A program made the translations under genes and the position numbers. This document shows, in pieces, positions 1 to 8,672 of a stretch of DNA of 64,000 nt (positions are counted from its first letter, which is position 1; each line of letters starts with the position of its first letter). Origin of the DNA: DATMBF01 sp035559595 (lineage in GTDB: Bacteria; Bacteroidota; Ignavibacteria; UBA10030); assembly GCA_035559595.1 (NCBI GenBank), contig DATMBF010000020.1, forward strand, positions 124,001-188,000, given 5' to 3'. Below the pieces are notes generated by a model. It searched no databases. It saw only the letters and a program-made list of their open reading frames with translations, and had not been told where the DNA came from.

Positions 1-1284
1 AAAGTACTTCAACCCCTTCTTTCCAATATCGCGCCGGTAATGGACACCTTCAAACGAAATCTTTTCCACCGCCTCATAGGCCTTAGAGATTGTCCGCTTG
101 AGGTTGCCATCCGATCCGACCGCTGTGACGCCAAGAACCCGCCCGCCCGAGGTCACGACCTTCGAACCTTCTCGTTTCGTGCCTGCATGAAACACAATGA
201 CCTCGCTACTCTCCTGCAGCAGCTCAAGTCCGTGGATCTCTTTTCCAATCTCATAATCACCAGGATAACCGCCCGACGCCATGACAACGCATACCGCCGG
301 GCCGAGCCGTTGCTTGATCGTGGTAGTTGAAAGTGAGCCTGCGGCGATCTCAGCAAAGAGCATCGCGAGATCTTCATCAATGAGCGGCAGAAGAACTTGT
401 GCTTCGGGATCGCCAAATCGACAGTTATACTCAAGGACTTTTGGTCCGCGCTGGGTCATCATCAATCCGACAAAGAGGCATCCCTCGTAGGGCGTTCCTT
501 CGTTTCGCATCCCCTCGATCGTCGGCTCGACAATCTCCGCGATGATCCTCTCACGCATCCGCTCCGTAATGATTGGCGCGGGAGCATACGCACCCATTCC
601 TCCTGTGTTCTTCCCCCGGTCACCATCCGATGCTCTTTTGTGGTCTTGTGCAGCAGAGAGGGGTGCGATGCTCTTTCCATCTGTCAAGATGAAGAACGAC
701 GCCTCCTCACCTTCAAGGTACTCTTCGATGACGATTCGTTCTCCCGCTACACCGAATGATTTCGTTTCGAAAATTTCATGGCAGACGTCTATCGCGTCCT
801 TTGCCGAATCGCAAATCACCACACCTTTGCCGGCTGCGAGTCCATCAACCTTGACTACAGGCTTTGCGGGGAGCCGATGGACAAATTCCTGCAACTCCTT
901 GAGCTGGCCCTGTGTGAACGTGCCAGACTGAGCTGTCGGAATTCCATGCCGGTGCATAAAGCTCTTCGCGAACGCTTTACTCCCCTCGAGGCGAGCCGCC
1001 GCTCGCGTAGGCCCAAAAATCCTGAGTCTGTGCTCACGAAACAAATCCACAATGCCGTCAACGAGAGGCTGCTCGGGACCCACGACGGTTAACCGGATGT
1101 CGTTCTTCTGTGCAAATTCGAGAAGCGCATGGGCATCACTGCTTTTGATGTCAACAAGTTCCGCCGTTTCACCGATGCCGGCGTTTCCGGGAGCGCAGTA
1201 GATTGTCTCAACTAACGGACTCTGTTTCAGCTTCCACACCAATGCATGCTCACGGCCGCCAGAGCCAACGACAAGAAGGTTCAC
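1..1284 (-). CDS. purD: Phosphoribosylamine-glycine ligase (GARS), 3' end cut by window edge
   Basis: PurD joins glycine to phosphoribosylamine with ATP in the second step of purine synthesis. I translated it by hand because it runs off the window. It begins with GTG at 1284 and reads NLLVVGSGGREHALVWKL, the PurD nucleotide-binding start. It then has the ATP-grasp region with KVDGLAAGKGVV, the GDRGKNTGGMGAYAPAP loop and EYNCRFGDPEAQ. About 428 codons are visible, close to the full family length of about 420-430, so only a few C-terminal residues can be missing. The GTGA at 1281-1284 overlaps the stop of the upstream glycosyltransferase gene, so translation is probably coupled. The link to the next genes is positional only, although guaB in the same cluster is also a purine gene. 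Confidence 0.96.
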   Translation of the reverse strand, partial: MNLLVVGSGGREHALVWKLKQSPLVETIYCAPGNAGIGETAELVDIKSSDAHALLEFAQKNDIRLTVVGPEQPLVDGIVDLFREHRLRIFGPTRAAARLEGSKAFAKSFMHRHGIPTAQSGTFTQGQLKELQEFVHRLPAKPVVKVDGLAAGKGVVICDSAKDAIDVCHEIFETKSFGVAGERIVIEEYLEGEEASFFILTDGKSIAPLSAAQDHKRASDGDRGKNTGGMGAYAPAPIITERMRERIIAEIVEPTIEGMRNEGTPYEGCLFVGLMMTQRGPKVLEYNCRFGDPEAQVLLPLIDEDLAMLFAEIAAGSLSTTTIKQRLGPAVCVVMASGGYPGDYEIGKEIHGLELLQESSEVIVFHAGTKREGSKVVTSGGRVLGVTAVGSDGNLKRTISKAYEAVEKISFEGVHYRRDIGKKGLKYF

Positions 1285-2603
1285 GCCGTCGCCTCCTGCA
1301 ATCGGGTAAACGCGTGTTTATCGATGTCCATAAGTGATTCGAATTGCTTTGCCAACTCACCGGCCAATTGCACTCGATTGAAACGCTCTGCAAACTCTTG
1401 AGGGATTTGACCCAATTTCTTGTTTTCGAAATCCTGAAACAATTTCTTCAGAGCTTCTTCATGGGCGGCCACATCGTTTGGCGGAACGCACGTTGCCGCG
1501 CCACTCTCCAGAATGAGCTGTTTTATGTATCCGTCGACAACAGAGGCAAGGAGAGGCTTGCGCGCTCCAAAATACTCGTACAGCTTCCCCGGTGTTTGAT
1601 AGTCATTGTCGAGAATGAACCATGTCACATCGGCTTGCAAGAGCTTCTTCACGCTTTCACGATGCTCGAGGTACCCGTGGAAGGTGACGTCGTTCTGCAA
1701 TCCGAGCTTCGCAACGAGATCCTGATCCTCGCGCCTTGTGTTTCCGACGAACGCAACTTCTATTCTTCCACGAATCGTCGTGGATGCCGAGAAGAGATTA
1801 TAGAGAGCGCGAAGGAGCGTAGAGGGATTACGACCGCCATAGAAGGTTCCACAGTGAACAACACGCATCTTCCGATGCGGCAAATCTCTTAGTGTCGGCT
1901 GGTCGAAGTCTTCTGGATCGTACCCCTGCGAAATGATAACAACGTCATGATAACTCAACGACGTTTTCTTCTTGAGAATGGTTTCTTTGACCCGACGATG
2001 AGTCACGATGACGCGATCACAGGCCTTCAACACTTTCATTTCCAGTCGTTTATGAAGGTACCGATGGAGCGGTGTTGGGAAATACTTAAACGGGTTTTCC
2101 AACCATGCATCACGATAGTCGAGAACTAACGGGAGCTGAGATTGTTTCTTGAGAGAAAGACCAATGAGGAAATCCGTTTGAGGAGGAGCAGTAGCAAATA
2201 TCAGATCGAATTGGTCTCGTTGCAGTATCTGCATCCCGTTTTTCAATGCTTTTGATTTCCATCCGATCTTCGTGTCTGGGATGAAAAACATATCACCAAG
2301 GAATTGCAGAACCTTACGCACAGGATCGGAAGGCATCTTCACAACTCCCTTCTGCTTGAAGAGTCGATTGACGTCCAGAGAGCTCGTCCGAACAACCTCG
2401 AGCCCCAGCTCTTCCACCTCGCGAAGCAGCGATTCGTCAATTGCGTAATAGCCGGTGGGGGCAACGGTGAGGATTGTCGGTTTCCAACCATACTTCGGCA
2501 GATATTTGGCAAACTTCAAGGTACGCTGAACGCCGCTCAGCCCCATCGGTGGGAAATAATATGCGATCATCAGCACTTTGCGTGGCGCGTGTGTCTGCGT
2601 CAT
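1281..2603 (-). CDS. Glycosyltransferase, GT4-like (GT-B fold)
   Basis: This is a probable sugar transferase of about 440 residues for a surface polysaccharide or glycolipid. The N-terminal Rossmann-like half starts with KVLMIAYYFPPMGLSGVQR, the usual glycine-rich start of GT4 enzymes. It also has a DLIFATAPPQT segment and an acceptor-side stretch ending in CDRVIVTHRR. The C-terminal half has VVHCGTFYGGRNPSTLL and the donor-binding LYEYFGARKPLLA region, where the second E of the usual EX7E motif sits. I chose the ATG at 2603 over an upstream one at 2645 because it forms an ATGA overlap with the peptidase stop. The donor and acceptor sugars cannot be told from sequence. Confidence 0.85.
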   Translation of the reverse strand: MTQTHAPRKVLMIAYYFPPMGLSGVQRTLKFAKYLPKYGWKPTILTVAPTGYYAIDESLLREVEELGLEVVRTSSLDVNRLFKQKGVVKMPSDPVRKVLQFLGDMFFIPDTKIGWKSKALKNGMQILQRDQFDLIFATAPPQTDFLIGLSLKKQSQLPLVLDYRDAWLENPFKYFPTPLHRYLHKRLEMKVLKACDRVIVTHRRVKETILKKKTSLSYHDVVIISQGYDPEDFDQPTLRDLPHRKMRVVHCGTFYGGRNPSTLLRALYNLFSASTTIRGRIEVAFVGNTRREDQDLVAKLGLQNDVTFHGYLEHRESVKKLLQADVTWFILDNDYQTPGKLYEYFGARKPLLASVVDGYIKQLILESGAATCVPPNDVAAHEEALKKLFQDFENKKLGQIPQEFAERFNRVQLAGELAKQFESLMDIDKHAFTRLQEATA

Positions 2604-3670
2604 AGGATAAGCAAACCTCGTGTGACTGTGGTGAGAACTTCGCATGTGCCGTTTCGAATGACGACATCATCCTCAATCCTCACTCCTCCGACCCCCGGCA
2701 CATAAATCCCCGGCTCGATGGTAATGACATTACCGGCACGAAGAGTCTCTTTGCTTAAGCTTGAGACCCTCGGCATCTCGTGCACCTGGAGACCGAGTCC
2801 GTGTCCCAGCGAATGATTGAAGTACTTGCCGAACCCCTGTCGCCGGATGTGAGAGCGTGCCAGCTTGTCGAGCGCCCGGGCTTTCATTCCTGACTTTGCT
2901 GCCTGAAGAGCGAGACTCTGTGCATCGCGCACAACATCGTATATCCTCCTCACTTCATGGGAAGGTTTCCCGACACTGACCGTCCGCGTGAGATCACTGT
3001 GATAGCCTTGGTACCGGCATCCCATGTCGATCGTGACCAACTCTCCCCGTTTGATCTTTTTGCTTGTCGCTCTTGCATGTGGCAACGCCCCCCGCTCTCC
3101 ACTGGCAACAATGGCTTCGAACGCATCTGCTTCTGCACCAAACTTTCTGTGTAGATAGCTGATCTCCGCAGCGACATCCAATTCTGATATTCCGTCTTTT
3201 ATTGACTCGAGGATCTTTTGGAACACGCGTCCCGTGATCTCAACAGCCCGTCGAATCGCATCAATCTCTGACTCTTCTTTCACCGAGGCAATCTCTTCGA
3301 CAAAATTGTTCGTTTCAACAAGCGAGGCGCGGGAGAGATGTTTCTTGAGCGAGCGAAATTGTCCCACCGTGAGGGCCTGAGCTTCGATACCCACTCGCTT
3401 GCGCCCTGCGAGAAACTTTCGCTTTGCGATCTCCTCAAAGAGACTCTTCGACGAAACGAGAACATTGAATCCCTTGACTTCTTCTTGAACTTGAGTACGA
3501 TAGCGGCCGTCGGTAAGAAAGAATTGATCCGTTTCCGTAATAAGACAAATCCCGTTTGATCCTGAAAACCCTGTGAGATAGCGAACATGTGGAAGGAAAG
3601 TAACAAGGAGGGCGTCGAGGCGATGGGATTTGAGTTTGGAGCGGACTGCTTGGAGCCGACGTTCCGTCAT
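2600..3670 (-). CDS. pepQ: Xaa-Pro peptidase, M24B family
   Basis: This is a 356-residue creatinase-fold metallopeptidase that cleaves peptides next to proline in the cytoplasm. The N-terminal creatinase-like domain (about 1-125) carries LVTFLPHVRYLTGFSGSNG. The catalytic domain (about 130-356) has the metal ligands in order: the Asp of IDMGCRYQGYHSDLTRT and its second Asp, the His of HSLGHGLGLQVHE, and the Glu residues of ITIEPGIYVPG and VRIEDD. The length fits the short prolidase/aminopeptidase P class. Whether it is a dipeptidase (PepQ) or an aminopeptidase (PepP) is not decidable here. It overlaps the glycosyltransferase start by 4 bp and follows guaB after 48 bp, so the two are likely cotranscribed. 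Confidence 0.9.
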   Translation of the reverse strand: MTERRLQAVRSKLKSHRLDALLVTFLPHVRYLTGFSGSNGICLITETDQFFLTDGRYRTQVQEEVKGFNVLVSSKSLFEEIAKRKFLAGRKRVGIEAQALTVGQFRSLKKHLSRASLVETNNFVEEIASVKEESEIDAIRRAVEITGRVFQKILESIKDGISELDVAAEISYLHRKFGAEADAFEAIVASGERGALPHARATSKKIKRGELVTIDMGCRYQGYHSDLTRTVSVGKPSHEVRRIYDVVRDAQSLALQAAKSGMKARALDKLARSHIRRQGFGKYFNHSLGHGLGLQVHEMPRVSSLSKETLRAGNVITIEPGIYVPGVGGVRIEDDVVIRNGTCEVLTTVTRGLLIL

Positions 3671-3718
3671 CGCGCTACGCCATAGGTTGTCAACCCTTCG
3701 CGGGACATCAACGGGTCA

Positions 3719-5179
3719 CTACGGGTGATAGTTCGGGGCATCTTTGGTGATGGTGATGTCGTGAGGATGGCTCTCACGCAGACCGGCATCCGTCATACGG
3801 ACAAATTGAGCTTTTTTCTTCAACTCGGCAATTGTTCTGCAGCCACAATATCCCATCGCCGCACGAAGTCCACCCACCATTTGATACACCGTTTCGCTAA
3901 GGTTTCCTTTATAGGGTACGCGACCCTCGATCCCCTCCGGCACAAGCTTCTGAATCTCATCCTCAGCATCCTGAAAATACCGGTCTTTGCTCCCTTCGCG
4001 CATCGCATCGAGTGAACCCATCCCACGATAGATCTTATAGCTTCTCCCTTCGAGCAACACTTTCTCACCCGGTGCCTCGTCAACACCCGCAAACAGTCCG
4101 CCAATCATCACCGAATCCGCTCCCGCGGCGATCGCCTTGGCAATATCACCAGTTTGCTTGATGCCGCCATCAGCAATAATCGGAATGTTGTTTTTCGCTG
4201 CGACCTTGGCACACTCCATGATGGCTGTTACTTGCGGGACTCCCACGCCGGCAACAACGCGCGTCGTGCAGATTGAGCCTGGGCCGATTCCGACCTTCAC
4301 GGCGTCGGCGCCGGCTTTCATCAGATCCTTCGTGCCTTCTGCAGTCCCGACGTTTCCCGCAATGACATCAACATTGAACTTGGCTTTGATCCGTTTTAGC
4401 ATTTCGATGACACCCTTCGTGTGTCCATGCGCCGTGTCCAGTACAATCACATCAACCCCTGCATTCACCAAAGCGGCAACGCGATCCAGTGTGTCTGAAG
4501 TAACACCTACTGCTGCACCGACACGCAATCGCCCATCTTTGTCTTTGCACGCATTTGGATAGCGTTTCTTCTTTTGGATATCCTTAAACGTGATCAACCC
4601 TTTCAGTCTCCCCTGCTTATCCACCACGGGAAGCTTTTCGATGCGGTGCTTTTGGAGAATTGCCTCTGCCTCGTCAAGCGTGGTGCCAACCGGAGCCGTA
4701 ATGAGGCTACCGTTGGTCATAACTTTCGATACTTCAAGTTCAAGATTCGGCTCGAAGCGGAGATCGCGGTTTGTAAGAATGCCAACGAGACTCTCCTGCT
4801 CGACGATCGGTATTCCGGAGATACTGTACTTTTTCATCACGTTCAGGGCTTCCCGAACCGTCTGATGCGGCGAGAGTGTGATGGGATCCCGAATCATGCC
4901 GCTTTCCGATCTCTTTACTTTGTCAACCTCTTCGGCCTGGTGCTGAATCGTCATGTTCTTGTGCAGGATGCCCATTCCTCCCTCACGCGCAAGGGCAATG
5001 GCAAGCTCGGCCTCCGTCACCGTGTCCATCGCGGCACTGAGGATGGGAATATTGAGTGTAATCGATCGCGTCAGCTTTGTGCTGACATCGGTTTCGCGAG
5101 GCAGAACAGACGACTTCGCCGGGACGAGAAGGACGTCGTCGTACGTGATCGCTTTCCCTATGATCTTCCTGAACGTCAT
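3719..5179 (-). CDS. guaB: Inosine-5'-monophosphate dehydrogenase
   Basis: GuaB oxidises IMP to XMP with NAD+, the committed step of GMP synthesis. The 486-residue protein has the usual TIM barrel interrupted by a pair of CBS domains (about 95-205). The start FRKIIGKAITYDDVLLVPA is standard. The catalytic loop GIGPGSICTTRVVAGVGVP carries the active-site Cys, followed by the IMP-binding IIADGGIKQTGDIAKA and the flap region RYFQ. The length matches typical bacterial GuaB. It lies 6 bp downstream of the acyl-CoA dehydrogenase gene on the same strand, so it shares a transcript with it although the pathways are unrelated. Confidence 0.98.
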   Translation of the reverse strand: MTFRKIIGKAITYDDVLLVPAKSSVLPRETDVSTKLTRSITLNIPILSAAMDTVTEAELAIALAREGGMGILHKNMTIQHQAEEVDKVKRSESGMIRDPITLSPHQTVREALNVMKKYSISGIPIVEQESLVGILTNRDLRFEPNLELEVSKVMTNGSLITAPVGTTLDEAEAILQKHRIEKLPVVDKQGRLKGLITFKDIQKKKRYPNACKDKDGRLRVGAAVGVTSDTLDRVAALVNAGVDVIVLDTAHGHTKGVIEMLKRIKAKFNVDVIAGNVGTAEGTKDLMKAGADAVKVGIGPGSICTTRVVAGVGVPQVTAIMECAKVAAKNNIPIIADGGIKQTGDIAKAIAAGADSVMIGGLFAGVDEAPGEKVLLEGRSYKIYRGMGSLDAMREGSKDRYFQDAEDEIQKLVPEGIEGRVPYKGNLSETVYQMVGGLRAAMGYCGCRTIAELKKKAQFVRMTDAGLRESHPHDITITKDAPNYHP

Positions 5180-5185
5180 ACGAAT

Positions 5186-6355
5186 CTATACAAAAGCCGA
5201 GATACCGGTGATATCTTCACCGATGATGAGGGTGTGGATGTCATGCGTCCCCTCATACGTCTTAACGGTCTCGAGGTTTGCCATGTGTCGCATGATCGGG
5301 TACTCATCCAAAATGCCATTCGCGCCCAGGATGTCTCGGGCCAATCGGGCAATTTCCAGAGCTTCGTAAACGTTGTTCCTCTTTGCCAGCGAAATCTGCG
5401 TATGCTTTGCCTTCCCTTGATCTTTTAATCTCCCCAGCTGCAAACACAAAAGCTGGGCCTTGGTAATTTCCGTAAGCATGTAGACGAGCTTCTGTTGGAT
5501 GAGTTGAAATGATGCGATGGGCTTACCGAATTGAATTCGGGATTTTGCATAATTGAGCGCCGTCTCGTAGCATCCCATGGCCGCTCCGATAGCTCCCCAG
5601 GCAATCCCGTAACGGGCCTGGGTAAGACACATGAGGGGCGATTTCAAGCCGCCAGTTTTCGGAAGCAGACTCGTTTCCGGGATGAAGCAATCCTGAAATA
5701 CCAGCTCAGAAGTGACCGACGCCCGAAGGGAGTGCTTACCCGTCATTTCAGGAGCAGTATAACCTTTCGTTCCCTTCTCAACAAGGAAACCTTTCACTTC
5801 CCCATCCAATTTCGCCCAGACGATGGCGACATCGGCAATCGTGCCGTTCGTGATCCACATCTTCGCACCGTTGAGGACAAACCCGCCATCCTTCCGCACC
5901 GCCCTCGTTTTCATTCCGCCGGGATTCGAACCGAAATCGGGTTCGGTAAGCCCAAAACATCCGATGGCTTTACCACTTGCCAGCTTCGGAAGCCAGTAGT
6001 CCTTCTGCTCCTCCGTCCCAAACGCATAAATTGGATACATCACCAACCCGCTTTGCACAGAAGCGAAGCTCCGGATTGCGCTGTCGCCGCGCTCAAGCTC
6101 CTGCATCACCAACCCATACGCAACATTGTTCATCTCCGCGCAACCGTACTTCGCCGGCAAGGTTGCTCCGAATAAACCGAGCTCGGCCATTTTCGGCACA
6201 AGGTCCATGGGGAACGTTCCCGCCCTATTGTGCTTCTCGATAATCGGGATCACATGTTCATCGACAAATTCGCGAACCGTGTTGCGGACGAGAATCTCCT
6301 CCTGGGTCAGAAGTTCATCGAGATTATAATAATCAACACCTTGGAATTTCGGCAT
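5186..6355 (-). CDS. gcdH: Glutaryl-CoA dehydrogenase-type acyl-CoA dehydrogenase
   Basis: This 389-residue FAD enzyme probably oxidises and decarboxylates glutaryl-CoA to crotonyl-CoA in lysine/tryptophan or aromatic breakdown. It has the flavin loops CFGLTEPDFGSNPGG and MWITNG, the ARYGIAWGAIGAA stretch and, near the end, TYEGTHDIHTLIIG, whose Glu is the catalytic base in this family. The segment ERGDSAIRSFASVQS with its Arg matches glutaryl-CoA dehydrogenases better than short-chain acyl-CoA dehydrogenases. The electron acceptor (ETF) is not encoded in view. The start is at MPKFQGVDYYNLDE. A 276-bp spacer with an 11-bp inverted repeat lies upstream. Confidence 0.9.
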   Translation of the reverse strand: MPKFQGVDYYNLDELLTQEEILVRNTVREFVDEHVIPIIEKHNRAGTFPMDLVPKMAELGLFGATLPAKYGCAEMNNVAYGLVMQELERGDSAIRSFASVQSGLVMYPIYAFGTEEQKDYWLPKLASGKAIGCFGLTEPDFGSNPGGMKTRAVRKDGGFVLNGAKMWITNGTIADVAIVWAKLDGEVKGFLVEKGTKGYTAPEMTGKHSLRASVTSELVFQDCFIPETSLLPKTGGLKSPLMCLTQARYGIAWGAIGAAMGCYETALNYAKSRIQFGKPIASFQLIQQKLVYMLTEITKAQLLCLQLGRLKDQGKAKHTQISLAKRNNVYEALEIARLARDILGANGILDEYPIMRHMANLETVKTYEGTHDIHTLIIGEDITGISAFV

Positions 6356-6475
6356 GAATGGTCCTTGTTGGGGAGCTTAGGAATGTCTATTTTTCAAAAC
6401 AGGATGGAAAAACTTTTTGAAAAATTACCCATTAATTGAGCGAAAGTCAAGGAAAGTCAAGGAAGGGGGAAAAGA

Positions 6476-6528
6476 ATTGAGCCAGCTTCTCAGCTGTCCC
6501 ACCACAGGCAACCGATTGCTGGCTCAAT
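6476..6528. repeat. 11-bp perfect inverted repeat between the response regulator and gcdH
   Basis: ATTGAGCCAGC at 6476-6486 is repeated in inverse as GCTGGCTCAAT at 6518-6528, with a 31-bp loop. In the minus direction it is followed by a pyrimidine-rich run, so it could be a weak terminator for the response regulator gene or a leader element of gcdH. The rest of the 6356-6631 spacer is AT-rich and includes a second small hairpin (GCAAC, eight A, GTTGC, around 6574-6591). I found no good sigma-70 promoter in it. Confidence 0.55.
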
Positions 6529-6631
6529 CAAGAAGGAGATAGGGATTGATGGTTCCCGTATAAATATACTCCGGCAACAAAAAAAAGTTGCATAACGAAA
6601 CATTAAAAAATCGTTATTAAGAAGAGGCGAG

Positions 6632-8017
6632 TTACGCTTCGGACTCGTGGGTTGGAACTTTGATGCCGTAGCGCTTGATCTTGAGGTAGAGCGTCTTTGG
6701 TGTGATTCCGAGGACGCGAGCCGTCTTGACGCGGTTCCAGTTGTTTTTCTTGAGGACTTTTTCGATATGAATTTTCTCGAGGTCTTCGAGCGACATCATT
6801 TCTCCCGCACCATTCTCGGACCGATAAACACCAGCCAGTGAAGTTGCGCCAGCCAGAGCCGCATTCATCCAGAGATCCTGTGGCCCTATAACGTCTCCCT
6901 GGCATAAAACGGATGCGCCTTCAATAACGTGTTCGAGCTCCCGAATATTCCCTGGCCAGTCATATCGCATCAGAAGGTTGAGAGCTTCGGGCGTGACGGT
7001 CTTTGTTCTGGACCTCCGCTGCAGGAAATGATTTACTAAGAGGGGAATATCCTCCTTCCTTTCTCGTAAAGGAGGAATTCGAATGGTCACAACGTTCAGG
7101 CGGTACAATAGGTCTTCCCGAAACCGTCCGGCTTTCACCTCTTCCGGCAGGTTCTTGTTCGTCGCCGAAATCACTCTAACGTCGACTTTCATCGAGACGG
7201 TTGCCCCAACCCGCCTGAACTCTCCAGTCTCCAGAAACCGCAGGAGCTTCGGCTGGACAACAGGACTGATATCTCCTACTTCATCCAAGAACAGAGAACC
7301 TTTGTGGGCAACTTCTACCAAACCTTGCTTCGATGTGTAGGCATTGGTAAACGATCCTTTCTCGTGTCCGAACAACTCACTTTCGAGAAGTTGATCCGGA
7401 ATTGACGCGCAATTGACGGCAACGAACGGCTGATCGGCCCTCGGACTGTGTTGATGAATCAAGTGAGCCATCAGCTCTTTCCCTGTGCCGCTTGCTCCCT
7501 GAATCAGCACAAACGTCTCGCTCGCCGCAACCTTCTTCGCTTTGTCGATAACTTCTTTCAGGGCTTTGCTTTCTCCGATCAGCTCTCCCCCACCAGCAAC
7601 GCGGGTGAGCTCATTCTTCATCACCTCTTTTTCTATCACGAGGTATCGCCGCTCGATTGCTCGCCGGACAGTCGCTAAGAGTTGATCGCGGTCATAGGGC
7701 TTGCTGATGAAATCGTACGCACCCAGCTTAACCGTCTCAATGGCCGTCTTGATATCGACCACATTCGTCAGCATAATAACCTGGGTTGTGGGCGAATGTT
7801 CCCGAATAAACTGGAGTACCTCAATGCCGCTCACGCGAGGCATCTTGATGTCCAGGAGGGCAACGTCAAAGATCTTTGACTGAACTAAATTCATGGCGTC
7901 GCTGCCGTTGAAGGCTGTGGAAACGCTGTAGTCGGGAATTTCTTCGAGTTCGGTTTTGAGGAGAAAGGTGATCGACTCTTCGTCGTCAACGATGAGGATC
8001 TGGTAGGGTTGTTTCAT
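6632..8017 (-). CDS. NtrC-family sigma-54-type response regulator with altered GAFTGA loop
   Basis: This 461-residue regulator has three domains in order. The receiver (about 6-118) has an acidic pair at D11-D12, the phosphoacceptor D56 in LLDIKMP, and K106. The AAA+ domain (about 145-375) has Walker A GASGTGKE (174-181), Walker B LFLDEVGD and the RLNVV/RERKEDIP regions. The Fis-type HTH (about 420-455) has NRVKTARVLGITPKTLYLKI. The loop that normally reads GAFTGA and touches sigma-54 reads GSFTNA (221-226), so sigma-54 activation may be changed or lost. It lies 31 bp after a stand-alone receiver gene, and both probably come from the promoter at 8495-8523. No cognate kinase is beside it. Confidence 0.93.
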   Translation of the reverse strand: MKQPYQILIVDDEESITFLLKTELEEIPDYSVSTAFNGSDAMNLVQSKIFDVALLDIKMPRVSGIEVLQFIREHSPTTQVIMLTNVVDIKTAIETVKLGAYDFISKPYDRDQLLATVRRAIERRYLVIEKEVMKNELTRVAGGGELIGESKALKEVIDKAKKVAASETFVLIQGASGTGKELMAHLIHQHSPRADQPFVAVNCASIPDQLLESELFGHEKGSFTNAYTSKQGLVEVAHKGSLFLDEVGDISPVVQPKLLRFLETGEFRRVGATVSMKVDVRVISATNKNLPEEVKAGRFREDLLYRLNVVTIRIPPLRERKEDIPLLVNHFLQRRSRTKTVTPEALNLLMRYDWPGNIRELEHVIEGASVLCQGDVIGPQDLWMNAALAGATSLAGVYRSENGAGEMMSLEDLEKIHIEKVLKKNNWNRVKTARVLGITPKTLYLKIKRYGIKVPTHESEA

Positions 8018-8048
8018 CGAATCCAGCTCGTCCCCCTGAGAGACGTTG

Positions 8049-8420
8049 TTACACCCCCCCTAAAACACGCTCGACGGTGGTGAGGAGGTCCACCAAATCG
8101 TAGGGCTTGCTAACGAAGTCCTCGGCTCCAAGCTTCTTCGATTCGATAGCATTCTTGAGGTCGGCGAATCCTGTGAGCATGATAACCTTGGTTTTCGGAG
8201 CTTGCTGCTTCACGAACTTCAACACTTCGAATCCATCCACATTCGGCATCTTGATATCGAGGAGAATCAAATCGAATTGCTGCGCCCCCAGCAGTTTGAT
8301 CGCTTCTTCCCCATCGGCTGCAGAGGCAACCTGATAGCCCTCGCCTTCAAGTTCCGAACTTAAGACAGTACGGAGGGCATCTTCATCATCGACAACGAGT
8401 ATACGATTTTTCCCCGCCAT
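8049..8420 (-). CDS. Single-domain response regulator (receiver, CheY-like)
   Basis: This 123-residue protein is a receiver domain only. It has the DDED acidic cluster (11-14), the phosphoacceptor D55 in LLDIKMPNVDG, the Thr of MLTGFAD and the Lys of SKPYD. No output domain follows, so it must act by protein contact or as a phosphate relay or sink. The sequence is close to the receiver of the next gene downstream, including IMLT, LGA.DF.SKPYD and the DIKMP core, so the two look like paralogues. The start ATG follows AAGGAGACCCCAC, a good ribosome binding site. Confidence 0.93.
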   Translation of the reverse strand: MAGKNRILVVDDEDALRTVLSSELEGEGYQVASAADGEEAIKLLGAQQFDLILLDIKMPNVDGFEVLKFVKQQAPKTKVIMLTGFADLKNAIESKKLGAEDFVSKPYDLVDLLTTVERVLGGV

Positions 8421-8494
8421 GTGGGGTCTCCTTAACGCCGGCTAGAGTTCTTACCTGCTTTGAGTAAATTTTTCCAATTGAGAAATGCGTTAAA

Positions 8495-8523
8495 ATGATA
8501 GAAAAAATCCGTCCTAAATGCAA
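8495..8523 (-). promoter_or_regulatory. Sigma-70-type promoter for the two response regulators
   Basis: On the minus strand TTGCAT (8523-8518) is separated by exactly 17 bp from TATCAT (8500-8495). It lies about 75 bp upstream of the receiver gene start. Spacing and hexamers match the other promoters of this window. Confidence 0.55.
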
Positions 8524-8672
8524 CCTGGAAGAACCACCACATGCGAACAGATAGAGCCTTCTCTCAGCATTCTTCGGGAGATTTTACGACTGTGTACCAG
8601 AAATCACCTTTTCGTCGTCGCGGCCTTCACCCTCCAATTGCGCCTCACGGAAACATCCTGTACCTTCCTGCC

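Noticed and set aside
4574..5428. 284-codon plus-strand frame over guaB and gcdH
   Set aside because: It spans two genes on the other strand and shows no protein-like motif.
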